Numbered from the stretch's first letter, positions 45,408-55,304 are shown. The stretch is DNA of 64,000 bases from Alteromonas australica (GCF_000730385.1 NZ_CP008849.1:868001-932000); one strand, 5' to 3'. Numbers and translations: made by a program. The notes: generated by a model from the sequence alone, not told the origin.

Positions 45408-45425
45408 GTGACACTACTGTGACAA
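45408..45425 (-). promoter_or_regulatory. Pho-box-like site upstream of ppk1
   Basis: On the minus strand TTGTCAC-AGTA-GTGTCAC: two 7-bp direct repeats with an 11-bp period, matching the PhoB pattern CTGTCAT-N4-CTGTCAT at TGTCA in both halves. It lies 49-66 bp before the ppk1 ATG. Suggests PhoB activation during phosphate starvation. Confidence 0.5.
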
Positions 45426-45479
45426 CCCTGTAATACAGAGTAATTTGGTAAATCCATTACCTTAGTAAGGTGAAGGTGT

Positions 45480-45986
45480 TTATTGGCTATCTTCTATTTC
45501 AACCACTAAATCGTTCGATAGCGCTTCTAACGCATCTTGCAGTGCGTCCTGATCAAAGGATGCTGGAACGGCAATAACGGCCGTGGCTTTAAAAATCAGG
45601 CTTCCCCAGTTAGGTGCGCTTTCACAATGGGACGAAAAGCTAACAATGTTTAAGTTAAACTGATTCAGTATGCTGGTAAGTTCTTGCACAATTCCGGGTT
45701 TATCGTTGCCCATAACATCAACGGATAATTCGGTGAGCGTTTCGCTTTTTGATAAACTGGTCACCACGGTTTGTACTGTGACATCAGTAAGGCCGTCTAA
45801 GGCTGTGACTAACTTGTCTTTTTGGGCGTCGTCCACGTGAACTTCGACAAAGCCAGTGAACATGCCTGCCATATGTGCAAAGCTAGAACCTTGCCAATTG
45901 CCGTTATGCTGATAAATACATTTTGCTAATGCGTCAACGATACCGGGTTTGTCTTTACCTAAAATGCTGATTACCAGGGATTGCAT
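45480..45986 (-). CDS. gcvR: ACT-domain regulator, GcvR-like
   Basis: 168 residues with two ACT domains (about 4-75 and 87-160): SLVISILGKDKPGIVDALAKCI and LSVDVMGNDKPGIVQELTSIL each carry the Gly-Lys/Asn-Asp-Lys-Pro-Gly-Ile ACT loop. In E. coli, GcvR binds GcvA and represses the glycine cleavage operon, with glycine relieving repression. The two-ACT layout and length (E. coli 190) fit; the regulatory target here is inferred from family only. It lies upstream of ppk1 on the same strand but behind the Pho-box-like site, and diverges from pstC. A GcvA is not visible in the window. Confidence 0.75.
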   Translation of the reverse strand: MQSLVISILGKDKPGIVDALAKCIYQHNGNWQGSSFAHMAGMFTGFVEVHVDDAQKDKLVTALDGLTDVTVQTVVTSLSKSETLTELSVDVMGNDKPGIVQELTSILNQFNLNIVSFSSHCESAPNWGSLIFKATAVIAVPASFDQDALQDALEALSNDLVVEIEDSQ

Positions 45987-46163
45987 AAAAACTCCTATTC
46001 ACATCGTAAAGAAATGCATTTGCCAGTAGGGATAGAGGGTAATACCATGAGTCGGATTGATCTGGCGCTATAGCAGTACCCGAAACTTTCGCTTGCTATT
46101 AGCATAACAAAACTTACACTGCTCACCAGTGCAAATTTCGCCTGAATATTTAATAAATTAAGC

Positions 46164-48368
46164 ATGACCTACGAAAGCGATAGTATAGATAAAAAACGCC
46201 AGCGCTATGATAAGTGGAGCCGTTATACTGTAACTGCATTCGGTGGTTTGGTGTTAATTACGCTGGTTGTGCTTATTTCTCACCTTTTAACGCAATCGCT
46301 GCCTCTCGCTTTATTGCCCAAAATTCAGTTAGAAAAGACCTACGGGCTGCCAGATAAACACCCAATAGTCGCAAATGGCGATATCTTTAGCGGCCAGCCA
46401 ATGATTGTGAAAAATGGCCCTTGTCGTTTAGCGTTAATGAACGTAGACAACCGAGAAACTTTCTTAAGCCTACATAACTTTACGCGCCCTTGTGATCATG
46501 AATTAGCGGCTATTTCCTTAATGGGTGAGAATGCACTTGTTGATATTTCGAGTAGTGGTCAGGTACGTATCGTTTTCGCTAGAGGGTTAACGTATGGTTC
46601 TCGCATTCAAGGTGCTTCACGTTCAAATCAACAAGAGCAATCTGACAGACGCCTCGCTGCAACGTCGCCCTCTAGTGTGTCATTTTCTTTGCCAGTACAG
46701 GTATGGCAGAACCGTAAACGCTGGCATGTAGAACTTTCTTCTCGTTGGGCGGTGGCGAAGGTGGTAACCGACGAGGCCGTGTTTGTGCGCTGGGTGAACA
46801 GAAAAGACCCCACATTACGAATAGATAAACAATTTGAAGAAGCTCAGGATGTGGTGCTGCTTCCTGGGGCAGAGATGATGATTGTTGAGCAAAACAATGA
46901 ACTAACCCTAATGTCCCTCAATGGACCACCACAGCCCCTAGGCGACGTGGGTGACTCGGGAACGAGTATACCCTTGTCTAAACGGGTATTTGCGCTCGAA
47001 AAAGATCGTACCTTTTTACTTGTTGAGGGTGAAACGAACAGTGAGAGCAGCGTGTCTCGCTGGGTACTGCAGCGTGACGAGAGAGGATTAACCTTCAAGA
47101 AAACCTATAGCATCGCGCTAGGCAAACAGGTGCGAGTGCTGGATGTGGGTGAGCACGCAAGTGGGAACGTTTTGGTCCTGTTAACTAATCAATCTAGCCT
47201 ATTGTTTGTGAATCGTGTGTCGGGTGAAATAGTAAGCCAACAAAGTATTGCGCATCAGGTTAGTCACATTACCTGGTTTGGTGACCGCATTTTTGGCTAC
47301 GATAATAATCAGCTATATATATGGCGAGCAGACCACTTAAGCGGAATCACCACGTGGCGCTCTTTATTCTCGCCTTTGCATTATGAGGGCTATTCTGAAC
47401 CTGATACCGTTTGGCAAACCACCAGTGCCTCCGATTTTACGGAAGCTAAGTTTAGTTTAACTCCTCTCTTAATTGGCAGTATTAAAGCCTCGTTACTGGC
47501 ACTTATTTTGGCTATTCCTTTAGCCATTGGCGCAGCCATTTATACGGCCTTTTTTGCCAAAAGCCGATTAAGGCATATTATAAAGCCAGCAGTAGAAATG
47601 CTAGAAGCGGTTCCCAGTGTCCTTATTGGTTTCATTGCTGCTATTTGGTTGTCGCCTAAAGCTGAGCAGTTTTTGTTTTCCTTTGCCTTTTTCCTCATGG
47701 TCGTGCCATTTGTTTTAGTGGCAATTGCACTTGTTCAGCGGGAAGTCGCCGGCTACCTTCCGAGTAAAATACGCCATGGCGCAGAGTTAGGCTTTGCCAT
47801 TGTTGGGGTGTTTGTTCTTGGCTTTGTCAGTGTTGAGTGGGCGCCATTTTGGCTAGAGTCGCTGTTTGGATTAAATGGCTATGAAATACTCGCGGCTGAA
47901 TCTGATAGCCCTATAGGAAAAACCACCATTGTTGTGGCCATTGCCCTTGGAGTGGCCATCTCACCCAGTATTTATTCGTTGGCTGAAGATGCCATCAGCG
48001 GTGTGCCAGATGAATTAAAGTTTGCTTCTTTTGCATTAGGGGCAACACGGCTACAAACGCTGATGTACGTGGTTTTGAAAGTGGCCTTTCCTGGCGTGGT
48101 GGCTGCCATTATGCTTGGTTTTGGTCGCGCATTTGGTGAAACCATGATTGTGTTAATGGTCACAGGCAACACCCCGATATCAAGTTGGGGCCTTATAGAA
48201 GGGTTACGTGCATTAACGGCAAATCTAGCCATCGAGCTGCCTGAAGCTGATGTGTCTTCTGCGCATTACCAAATACTATTTTTAACCGCCGCCATTTTGT
48301 TCGCCTTCACCTTTATAGTGAACACAGTAGCAGAGCTTGTTCGAAAGCGTATGAGGCTTAAGGGTTAA
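46164..48368 (+). CDS. pstC: Phosphate ABC transporter permease PstC, long form
   Basis: 734 residues, more than twice E. coli PstC (319). Transmembrane helix at about 21-45, then a large extracytoplasmic domain (about 50-420) of short beta-rich repeats (VWQNRKRWHVELSSRWAV, DVVLLPGAEMMIVEQNNEL) with no family I recognise, and from about 430 the usual permease: KASLLALILAIPLAIGAAIYT and the EAA-type loop PDELKFASFALGATRLQT. It pairs with PstA to form the high-affinity phosphate channel. The next gene starts 1 bp after the stop. No pstS precedes it. The extra domain may help recruit a distant binding protein. Confidence 0.9.
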   Translation: MTYESDSIDKKRQRYDKWSRYTVTAFGGLVLITLVVLISHLLTQSLPLALLPKIQLEKTYGLPDKHPIVANGDIFSGQPMIVKNGPCRLALMNVDNRETFLSLHNFTRPCDHELAAISLMGENALVDISSSGQVRIVFARGLTYGSRIQGASRSNQQEQSDRRLAATSPSSVSFSLPVQVWQNRKRWHVELSSRWAVAKVVTDEAVFVRWVNRKDPTLRIDKQFEEAQDVVLLPGAEMMIVEQNNELTLMSLNGPPQPLGDVGDSGTSIPLSKRVFALEKDRTFLLVEGETNSESSVSRWVLQRDERGLTFKKTYSIALGKQVRVLDVGEHASGNVLVLLTNQSSLLFVNRVSGEIVSQQSIAHQVSHITWFGDRIFGYDNNQLYIWRADHLSGITTWRSLFSPLHYEGYSEPDTVWQTTSASDFTEAKFSLTPLLIGSIKASLLALILAIPLAIGAAIYTAFFAKSRLRHIIKPAVEMLEAVPSVLIGFIAAIWLSPKAEQFLFSFAFFLMVVPFVLVAIALVQREVAGYLPSKIRHGAELGFAIVGVFVLGFVSVEWAPFWLESLFGLNGYEILAAESDSPIGKTTIVVAIALGVAISPSIYSLAEDAISGVPDELKFASFALGATRLQTLMYVVLKVAFPGVVAAIMLGFGRAFGETMIVLMVTGNTPISSWGLIEGLRALTANLAIELPEADVSSAHYQILFLTAAILFAFTFIVNTVAELVRKRMRLKG

Positions 48369-48369
48369 T

Positions 48370-49929
48370 ATGGCGAGCATTAAGCAACTGGGTTTGAATC
48401 CAGTACAGCGACAATCTTTAGTTATCAGTCTCACAGCCTTTTTTACCGGGTTACTGGTCATCGCACTCATTTCCGTGTTGGCGCTAATTTCGATTCGGGG
48501 CGGCGCTTATTTTTGGCCTCAGCCAATTTATGCGGTTTCTTATTCACAAGGCGGAATAACCCACAAAGTATTAGCTCAGCGATACTTAAGCGACGAGACT
48601 GAACGCGTTTTTCAACTCAATTATAGTGACTTTCACCACCCCTATGGAACGCAGGCTTTGGTGAAAGAAAGTGACATCGTTGCTGAGTCACTCGCCGTAG
48701 AAAGTGCTCAAATTAAGCTGACTGATGGACGTAACTTGTTGGCAACGCCTATGTTTCTTCGCACCCCGGCAGGAGACAAAGAATCGTTAGATGAGTATGC
48801 CGATGTAAAGCGCACGGTGAACCAAATAAATAATGAAATCTATCGTATCAGCAGTGAACAACTTGCTGATATTCACAATGCCCTAGCTGCACTCGATGCT
48901 AAAGACGTGGCACTAGATGCGCCAGCGCGAGAAAAATTGGTGGCGCAGTTTCATCGCGTTCAGGAAAAGGTTATTGAGCTCGAAGGGCAATTGTCTGAGT
49001 ATTTACTCGCCCTGACTTTTTCAGGTAGCCAAACGCTATTTATTAAAGTGTCTGATATAGCCACTGTCACCTACGTGAGTCAGCTAAACTATGTTGAAAA
49101 ATGGCAGGTGGTTGTTCAAAACCTCATTACCTTTTTAACAGAGTCCCCCAAGCAGGCTAATACCTCAGGTGGTGTGTTTCCGGCTCTCTTCGGCACTATT
49201 CTAATGGTGTTTTTAATGACCATAATAGTGACACCCTTTGGTGTGTTAGCGGCTATTTACTTAAGCGAATATGCACCAGATAACGGGTTTACGACTGCCA
49301 TTCGAATCAGTGTCAGTAACATGGCTGGTGTACCTTCGATTGTTTATGGTGTGTTCGGTTTGGGCTTTTTCGTTTACTCAGTTGGTGGCAGCATTGATGC
49401 ACTATTTTTTAGCGATTCATTGCCCGCACCAACCATGGGAACGCCAGGGGTTTTCTGGGCAGCACTCACCATGGCAATACTGACGTTGCCGGTGGTTATC
49501 GTGGCAACTGAAGAAGGACTGCGTCGCGTACCCGAAGGGTTAAAAGCAGGCAGTTATGCTTTAGGGGCAACAAAGATTGAGACCATCATGAAAACCATTT
49601 TGCCCATCGCTTCACCGGGAATAATGACAGGGGTTATATTGGCGATAGCGAGAGCAGCAGGAGAGGTTGCTCCTCTTATGTTAGTAGGCGCGGTGAAATT
49701 TGCCCCCAACTTACCCTTTGACGGCGAATTTCCGTATCTTCACCTCGATCGCCAATTTATGCATTTGGGCGTACTTATTTATGACGGTGCCTTTCATAGC
49801 CAAACAGACGCAAAAAGCGCGTCAATGATGTTTGCGGCATGCCTATTGTTACTGGTGGTAGTGTTTGTGTTAAATGTACTGGCCGTTATACTGCGTACGC
49901 GATTGCGCAAACGTTACTTACAGGGGTAA
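48370..49929 (+). CDS. pstA: Phosphate ABC transporter permease PstA, long form
   Basis: 519 residues versus 296 in E. coli. First helix about 20-42, extracytoplasmic insertion about 45-245 containing a coiled-coil-like helix (VKRTVNQINNEIYRISSEQLAD), then the permease core from about 270 (LFGTILMVFLMTIIVTPFGVLAA) with the EAA loop PEGLKAGSYALGATKIETI. It forms the translocation pore with PstC. Both permeases share the enlarged periplasmic part, so the lengths are real and not start errors. It is 9 bp upstream of pstB. Confidence 0.9.
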   Translation: MASIKQLGLNPVQRQSLVISLTAFFTGLLVIALISVLALISIRGGAYFWPQPIYAVSYSQGGITHKVLAQRYLSDETERVFQLNYSDFHHPYGTQALVKESDIVAESLAVESAQIKLTDGRNLLATPMFLRTPAGDKESLDEYADVKRTVNQINNEIYRISSEQLADIHNALAALDAKDVALDAPAREKLVAQFHRVQEKVIELEGQLSEYLLALTFSGSQTLFIKVSDIATVTYVSQLNYVEKWQVVVQNLITFLTESPKQANTSGGVFPALFGTILMVFLMTIIVTPFGVLAAIYLSEYAPDNGFTTAIRISVSNMAGVPSIVYGVFGLGFFVYSVGGSIDALFFSDSLPAPTMGTPGVFWAALTMAILTLPVVIVATEEGLRRVPEGLKAGSYALGATKIETIMKTILPIASPGIMTGVILAIARAAGEVAPLMLVGAVKFAPNLPFDGEFPYLHLDRQFMHLGVLIYDGAFHSQTDAKSASMMFAACLLLLVVVFVLNVLAVILRTRLRKRYLQG

Positions 49930-49938
49930 TGGAATTTC

Positions 49939-50745
49939 ATGCTGAAGTTGTTTGAACATAACACGCTAAATGTTGATGAGATAGACGAAGCCAGTACGGC
50001 AATTGATGTTAGGCAGTTTAATCTATGGTTTGGCGGTAAACAGGTACTGCATGACATATCTATGCGTATCCCGAAAAATAAAGTGACGGCACTGATTGGT
50101 CAAAGTGGCTGTGGTAAATCTACCTTGGTGAGTAGCTTTAACCGCTTAAATGACTTGTACAATGGGTGCAAATATTCTGGCGAAATTCTCATTGATGGTC
50201 GCAATATTAATAGTAAAAAAATAAACGTGTCTAGATTGCGCACCCGAGTGGGCATGGTTTTCCAGCGACCTAACCCGTTTCCCATGAGTATTTATGACAA
50301 TGTATGTTATGGATTGCGACTACAAGGTGTGAAAACGCGACGCAAGCTAGACGATGCAGTGGAAAGTACGTTAAAAGAAGCCGCGCTATGGGAAGAGGTA
50401 AAAGACCGGTTATTTGAACCTGCGCACCTGCTCTCCGGAGGGCAACAACAGCGTTTAGTGATAGCGCGAGCATTAGCGCTAAAGCCCGATATTCTATTGT
50501 TGGACGAGCCCACATCAGCGCTAGACCCGCTCACCACCCTTTTTATTGAAGAGTTAATGGCTAGCCTCAAAAAGCGGTGTACCATCGTTATCGTGACTCA
50601 CAATATGCAACAAGCCGCGCGGGTATCGGACTACACCGCGTTTTTTCATCAAGGACGACTCATTGAATATGCCGACAGCGATACACTCTTTACCATGCCA
50701 GAAAAAAAACAAACAGAAGACTATATTACCGGTCGTTATGGTTAA
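49939..50745 (+). CDS. pstB: Phosphate ABC transporter ATPase PstB
   Basis: 268 residues with Walker [11 protein letters not shown] (about 53-62), Q-loop [12 protein letters not shown], signature [16 protein letters not shown], Walker [14 protein letters not shown] and the H-loop [13 protein letters not shown]. The [12 protein letters not shown] sequence is specific for PstB. It energises phosphate import through PstCA. Lies 9 bp after pstA and 27 bp before phoU in one operon. Confidence 0.96.
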   Translation: MLKLFEHNTLNVDEIDEASTAIDVRQFNLWFGGKQVLHDISMRIPKNKVTALIGQSGCGKSTLVSSFNRLNDLYNGCKYSGEILIDGRNINSKKINVSRLRTRVGMVFQRPNPFPMSIYDNVCYGLRLQGVKTRRKLDDAVESTLKEAALWEEVKDRLFEPAHLLSGGQQQRLVIARALALKPDILLLDEPTSALDPLTTLFIEELMASLKKRCTIVIVTHNMQQAARVSDYTAFFHQGRLIEYADSDTLFTMPEKKQTEDYITGRYG

Positions 50746-50772
50746 TGGTTTTTACTGTAGGAGAATGCACCT

Positions 50773-51489
50773 ATGCGTCAAGTAGCCCTGAATACCCACA
50801 TTTCCGGCACCTTCAATATTGAGTTGGAAAACTTACGAAACTCAGTACTCACCATGGGGGGAGAAGTAGAGCAGCAATTGGTAGACACGTTAAAAGCGAT
50901 AAAGCTCAATCATGCTTCATTAGCCGAAAAGGTGGTGCTAAACGACCTGAAGATTAATTCTATGGAAGTGCAGATTGATGAAGAGTGTCTACGTATTATT
51001 GCAAAGCGTCATCCTACCGCGAGCGACCTTCGCTTAATTATGACGATTTCAAAAGCCATTACAGATATAGAGAGAATGGGGGATGAAATAGAGCGTATAG
51101 CTAAACTGGTCACTCGGAACAAGCTACCAAGCTCAGACACAATCAAAACCAGTATGTTGCTCATTGGAGAGCGTGTCGCCGCTATGATGCGAGGTACTTT
51201 TGATGCATTTGCACGACAAGATGAAAGTGCGGCTCTTGCCGTATACGATCAAGATAACCGCATCGACAGTGAATATAAGCGTCTTTTAACCTACACCACA
51301 TTGGAAATGGAAAAAACCACAGAAGACATGCAAGATTGGTTAGATGTGCTTTGGGCGCTTCGCTCCTTAGAACGTATTGGTGATAGGTGTAAAAATGTAT
51401 GCGAATACGTGGTGTATTTAACCCGGGGCACAGATGTTCGACATATGCCTTTGGAAAACATGCAGCAAAAATTAGAAGATCTCTCGTAA
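50773..51489 (+). CDS. phoU: PhoU, phosphate-signalling regulator
   Basis: 238 residues of two PhoU helical bundles (about 20-110 and 125-215) with metal-binding-type EIERIAKL and LERIGDRCKNVCEY motifs. PhoU links the Pst transporter to the PhoR/PhoB two-component system and represses the Pho regulon when phosphate is sufficient. RBS TAGGAGAA before the ATG. Last gene of pstCAB-phoU. PhoB and PhoR are not in the window. Confidence 0.95.
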   Translation: MRQVALNTHISGTFNIELENLRNSVLTMGGEVEQQLVDTLKAIKLNHASLAEKVVLNDLKINSMEVQIDEECLRIIAKRHPTASDLRLIMTISKAITDIERMGDEIERIAKLVTRNKLPSSDTIKTSMLLIGERVAAMMRGTFDAFARQDESAALAVYDQDNRIDSEYKRLLTYTTLEMEKTTEDMQDWLDVLWALRSLERIGDRCKNVCEYVVYLTRGTDVRHMPLENMQQKLEDLS

Positions 51490-51501
51490 GAGGGGAGTGA
51501 A

Positions 51502-51519
51502 TTGTCACAAAACTGAAAT
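51502..51519 (+). promoter_or_regulatory. Possible Pho box between phoU and the PiT gene
   Basis: TTGTCAC-AAAA-CTGAAAT has the 7-4-7 spacing of a Pho box; the second half matches 5 of 7. It is about 258 bp before the PiT start, so its link to that gene is uncertain. The rest of the 51490-51776 gap shows only a chance ORF. Confidence 0.3.
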
Positions 51520-51776
51520 AATTGTTCTAATAATCACCGTATCGCAAAATATCCATGTCAATTTATAATTTTTCGGTGATTTTCTCTATGGCTTCGCAGA
51601 TGATTACGTTATTATGCGCCGCAGCCAAGAACAGATCGTGCAAAAAATACTCTAAACCTATGCGTAGACACAATTTGTCCTCAACTTCATCCTGTTGCCT
51701 TCATTGGCAAGAGTTGCTGCTATCTCGTGTAGTAGTGTCCAGCTTAAATCGCGTATAAGATCAGGAGCGATTATCC

Positions 51777-53048
51777 GTGGAATTTTTCGAAAGTTATGGC
51801 CTAATTCTCATACTGCTTGCCGCCGGTGTTGGTTTTGTAATGGCATGGGGTATTGGTGCAAATGACGTTGCCAATGCAATGGGAACGTCTGTAGGTTCAA
51901 AAGCATTAACTATTAAGCAAGCTATAATCATTGCGATGATCTTCGAGTTTGCCGGCGCTTATCTCGCTGGTGGTGAAGTGACATCAACTATTCGCAAAGG
52001 CATTATCGATCCCGATTATTTCTCTGCGGTGCCCGAATACCTAGTATTGGGCATGATTTCCTCCCTATTTGCGGCTGGCATTTGGCTAGCAGTAGCTTCA
52101 TGGTTGGGTTGGCCGGTTTCTACCACACACTCAATCATTGGTGCCATTATTGGTTTCACTGCAACAGGCGTTAGTATGGATGCCGTGGCTTGGAACAAAG
52201 TCGGTGGCATCGTGGGAAGCTGGGTTGTTACCCCTGCCATATCAGGCATTATTGCCTACCTTATTTTTATGAGTGCACACAAACTCATTTTTCAAACCAG
52301 CTCCCCTTTTCAAAACGCGAAACGTTATGTGCCTTTCTATATGGCGCTAGCAGGGTTTGTCATGTCGCTGGTTACCATCAAGAAGGGTTTGAAGCACGTT
52401 GGTCTAGAAATTGGCTCGCCAAATGATTTTTTGTTAGCCATTGCCATTGCTATTGCGTTGGGCCTTTTTGGAAAGTGGTTTATCGGTAGAATGACATTCA
52501 GTGGCTCTGAAGATAAAGATTTACAGGCTGCCAATGTAGAGAAAGTGTTTGCCTTACTTATGGTGGTGACTGCCTGTTGTATGGCATTTGCGCATGGTTC
52601 TAATGATGTGGCTAATGCTATTGGTCCTCTTGCGGCAGTAGTGAGCGTTGTGAGTAGTGGCGGTGAAATAACCTCTAGTGCAAAACTAGCGCCGTGGATT
52701 TTGCCCTTAGGTGGCGTAGGGATAGTGCTAGGTTTAGCATTATTTGGTCATCGAGTTATTAAAACTATCGGGCAAGGTATTACGCATTTAACACCAAGTC
52801 GCGGTTTTGCCGCTGAACTAGCTGCCGCCACGACCGTGGTTATTGCTTCAGGCACCGGCTTACCTATATCAACCACACAAACATTGGTGGGTGCCGTATT
52901 AGGTGTTGGATTAGCGCGGGGCGTGTCAGCACTTAATTTAGGTATAGTCAGAAACATTGTGGTGTCGTGGATTGTTACCTTGCCAGCGGGTGCTTTGCTG
53001 TCCATTATCTTCTTCTACCTATTAAAGGCCGCATTTGGTGTTGCCTAG
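51777..53048 (+). CDS. PiT-family inorganic phosphate transporter
   Basis: 423 residues from a GTG with CAGGAG upstream. About 10-11 transmembrane helices in two halves, each with the PiT signature GANDVANAMGTSVGS (about 27-41) and HGSNDVANAIGPLAA (about 275-289); the second half also has GLPISTTQTLVGAV. PiT proteins are H+- or Na+-coupled symporters for metal phosphate of low affinity and high capacity. The neighbouring Pst operon supports phosphate as substrate. It resembles E. coli PitA less than the shorter marine PiT forms. Confidence 0.9.
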   Translation: MEFFESYGLILILLAAGVGFVMAWGIGANDVANAMGTSVGSKALTIKQAIIIAMIFEFAGAYLAGGEVTSTIRKGIIDPDYFSAVPEYLVLGMISSLFAAGIWLAVASWLGWPVSTTHSIIGAIIGFTATGVSMDAVAWNKVGGIVGSWVVTPAISGIIAYLIFMSAHKLIFQTSSPFQNAKRYVPFYMALAGFVMSLVTIKKGLKHVGLEIGSPNDFLLAIAIAIALGLFGKWFIGRMTFSGSEDKDLQAANVEKVFALLMVVTACCMAFAHGSNDVANAIGPLAAVVSVVSSGGEITSSAKLAPWILPLGGVGIVLGLALFGHRVIKTIGQGITHLTPSRGFAAELAAATTVVIASGTGLPISTTQTLVGAVLGVGLARGVSALNLGIVRNIVVSWIVTLPAGALLSIIFFYLLKAAFGVA

Positions 53049-53112
53049 ATGCCGCAGGCCTTGCCCATACAGATAATGGGTTAAAGCAAATAGAATATGC
53101 AGTACCAAAACT

Positions 53113-53141
53113 AAAACACCCCCTCAATGAGGGGGTGTTTT
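53113..53141. terminator. Bidirectional terminator between the PiT gene and uspE
   Basis: Perfect 12-bp inverted repeat AAAACACCCCCT (53113-53124) and AGGGGGTGTTTT (53130-53141) with the loop CAATG. A and T runs on both sides serve both convergent genes. Confidence 0.93.
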
Positions 53142-53169
53142 GATTTCGGGCGATAGAAAACTAGGCGGT

Positions 53170-54159
53170 TTAGTCGTTGGCATCCGCCAAGGTAATAGGC
53201 GAGGTAAATCCAGCCGGTTTGATACCTACCACGGCGCAGTTTAATTGATTCATGGTCTCTTCCGCCGTTCCTCCCATAATAAAGCCAGGCACGCCTAATC
53301 GCGCCACCGTTCCCATGACTATCACATCGGTATCTAGTGATTTCGTTGTGGCAGCAATTTCTCGTCTTGGATAACCGTGGACAATATGTTTTTGCGGTTT
53401 CAAATAATCCATGGTGTCTGGCGCGAGTTCGCCTTCTAACGCTTGCAATAGATCTTCAAGCGCTTGCTCGCGCTCGGCATGTATCTTTGCTAAATCGGTT
53501 TCCATCTGGTCGTTATCAACGGTGATAAAGCCATCGCGTACAATATTTTCCGGCACGGCATCAAACACGTGGACAATGTGCAATTGGGAAAATTCCAGCA
53601 ATGATATTTGAATAGCGTGGCGAAGAATATCGGCATTCAGTTTTTTGCGAACCGAAATTTCATGTTTGGGGTAGTGATAATTTAAATCTAACGCCGCAAC
53701 CACGTTTTTATATTGGCTTGTACATTTTTGGTGCAGCACCCAAACAGGACAAGGACATTTTCGCAATAAGCGCATATCTAAACTGCCAAACAAACGATCT
53801 AAAAAGCTCTCTTCAGCGCGTTTTATCACCAAGTCATATTGATATTGAATGACATTGGTAATGATGTCGATAAGCGGGCTTCCAATACTTACCTTGGTTT
53901 GTGTAGGGTATTTTTCTTCCCATTTTTCTGCCTGATTGCGCAGCCAGTCTTGTGCTTGGGTTTCCATTGATGATTGGGAATCTATATATGAGAAGGACTC
54001 CATCACCATATTGGCATTCGGGGGAAGCGACTCTAGCGAGAGCATAAGGGTGAGTGTGGCTTGATGGCTTTTGGCGATATGCACAGCTTGTGCGATAACA
54101 TCATCTTGTCGATGGGTATCACTTAGCACACACAATATATTGCTATAATGGCCTTTCAT
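53170..54159 (-). CDS. uspE: Universal stress protein, UspE type (tandem Usp)
   Basis: 329 residues from the ATG at 54159 (TAGGAG 5 bp upstream); a TTG 15 bp further out is unlikely. Two Usp domains in tandem (about 3-145 and 160-315), the second with the GTVARLGVPGFIMGGTAEETM ending. E. coli UspE has the same layout and length (316) and affects stress resistance, motility and adhesion. The nucleotide-binding G-2x-G-9x-G(S/T) motif is only partly kept, as is usual for UspE. Convergent with the PiT gene. Confidence 0.88.
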   Translation of the reverse strand: MKGHYSNILCVLSDTHRQDDVIAQAVHIAKSHQATLTLMLSLESLPPNANMVMESFSYIDSQSSMETQAQDWLRNQAEKWEEKYPTQTKVSIGSPLIDIITNVIQYQYDLVIKRAEESFLDRLFGSLDMRLLRKCPCPVWVLHQKCTSQYKNVVAALDLNYHYPKHEISVRKKLNADILRHAIQISLLEFSQLHIVHVFDAVPENIVRDGFITVDNDQMETDLAKIHAEREQALEDLLQALEGELAPDTMDYLKPQKHIVHGYPRREIAATTKSLDTDVIVMGTVARLGVPGFIMGGTAEETMNQLNCAVVGIKPAGFTSPITLADAND

Positions 54160-54395
54160 GAATGCTCCTAGCAAGATAGTAAGGTAGGGTAAAACTCTAA
54201 TAATATCCTAACCCTTGAACTGCGCCCTGACTACCGAAATTCAACAGAAACACGGGCGAAAGTTGCAATAAATCAAGCGCACAGTGAGAAATCTCTCTTT
54301 CTTTCGCGGAGGCCTTAAAACCGTAATAAAAGTGTGTTTACTAATAATCTTTATGTTAGATTAAGAATATCATTTTCAATCAGATTCTATACGTT

Positions 54396-55304
54396 ATGAA
54401 ATGGCCAAACTTAAAGCACCTTCACTATCTTGTTACCTTGTATCAGGAGCAGCATTTCCATCGTGCAGCCCAACGATGTAATGTCAGTCAGTCAACCTTA
54501 AGTACGGCAATTCAAAACCTCGAAGAGCATTTTGGCAGTCAGTTGCTCGAACGTGAACACAAAACCTTTGTGTTCACTTCTCTAGGGCTTGATATCGTTG
54601 AACGTAGTAAAGTGTTGCTACAAGAGGCTGGGGAACTGGTTGAGTATGCAAAAAATGCAGGCAACTGGGAACGGGGCACGTTAAAGTTAGGGGTTATTCC
54701 TACTATCGCGCCTTTCTTGTTTGAAGGTATGCTAAGTGCGTTTTCTACATCGCTTCCTGAGATTAATTTGGAAATGCAGGAAGACACAACCGAGAAACTG
54801 CTTCAGCAGCTCACCGACGGCAGATTAGATTTACTGATTTTAGCCTTGCCGATGGAAACGCCAGGGTGTAAGCAAATGGTGTTAGGCCATGATCCGTTTC
54901 ATCTTATCGCCCATGAAGATGTGGCTTCTCAACTTCCTGATCCCGTAGATATCTCTAATTTACCTAAGAAAAGCATTTTCTTATTGCAACAAGAGCACTG
55001 TATGACCGGTCACGCCGTTAGCGCGTGTAACTTGCAGCACAGCGACCAAATTAGCAGTGTTGCCGCTAGCAGCCTTTATACGCTGGTGCAATTGGCTAAC
55101 AGTAAAATGGGTTACACATTTTTACCCGAGCTTGCATTAAATCAGTCGATTATCAAAAATACCCAACTTAAAAGCTTTGCGGCGGAAGAGCAGGGGTATC
55201 GAGAAATAGGCCTAGTGTGGCGTTCAGGCACCACTCGGATGCAATTATTTCGACGTATTGGCGAGATCATTGCGCCTTTATTACCGGTTCCGACTTTAAA
55301 GTAG
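54396..55304 (+). CDS. oxyR: OxyR, peroxide-sensing LysR regulator
   Basis: 302 residues. N-terminal LysR helix-turn-helix (about 5-62: HLHYLVTLYQEQHFHRAAQ, SQSTLSTAIQNLEEHFG). The regulatory domain has the redox pair in EHCMTGHAVSACN, where the two Cys are nine residues apart as in E. coli OxyR Cys199/Cys208. H2O2 oxidises this pair and turns OxyR into an activator of catalase, peroxidase and related genes. No katG or ahpC is adjacent. Monocistronic; the 221-bp upstream region is AT-rich without an identified operator. Confidence 0.92.
   Translation: MKWPNLKHLHYLVTLYQEQHFHRAAQRCNVSQSTLSTAIQNLEEHFGSQLLEREHKTFVFTSLGLDIVERSKVLLQEAGELVEYAKNAGNWERGTLKLGVIPTIAPFLFEGMLSAFSTSLPEINLEMQEDTTEKLLQQLTDGRLDLLILALPMETPGCKQMVLGHDPFHLIAHEDVASQLPDPVDISNLPKKSIFLLQQEHCMTGHAVSACNLQHSDQISSVAASSLYTLVQLANSKMGYTFLPELALNQSIIKNTQLKSFAAEEQGYREIGLVWRSGTTRMQLFRRIGEIIAPLLPVPTLK

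Noticed and set aside
45987..46163. Pho box before pstC
   Set aside because: I looked for TGTCA-type repeats with an 11-bp period and found none convincing.
51555..51758. 67-codon ORF between phoU and the PiT gene
   Set aside because: No ribosome site, composition unlike a protein (Ser/Cys/Leu-rich), and no domain.
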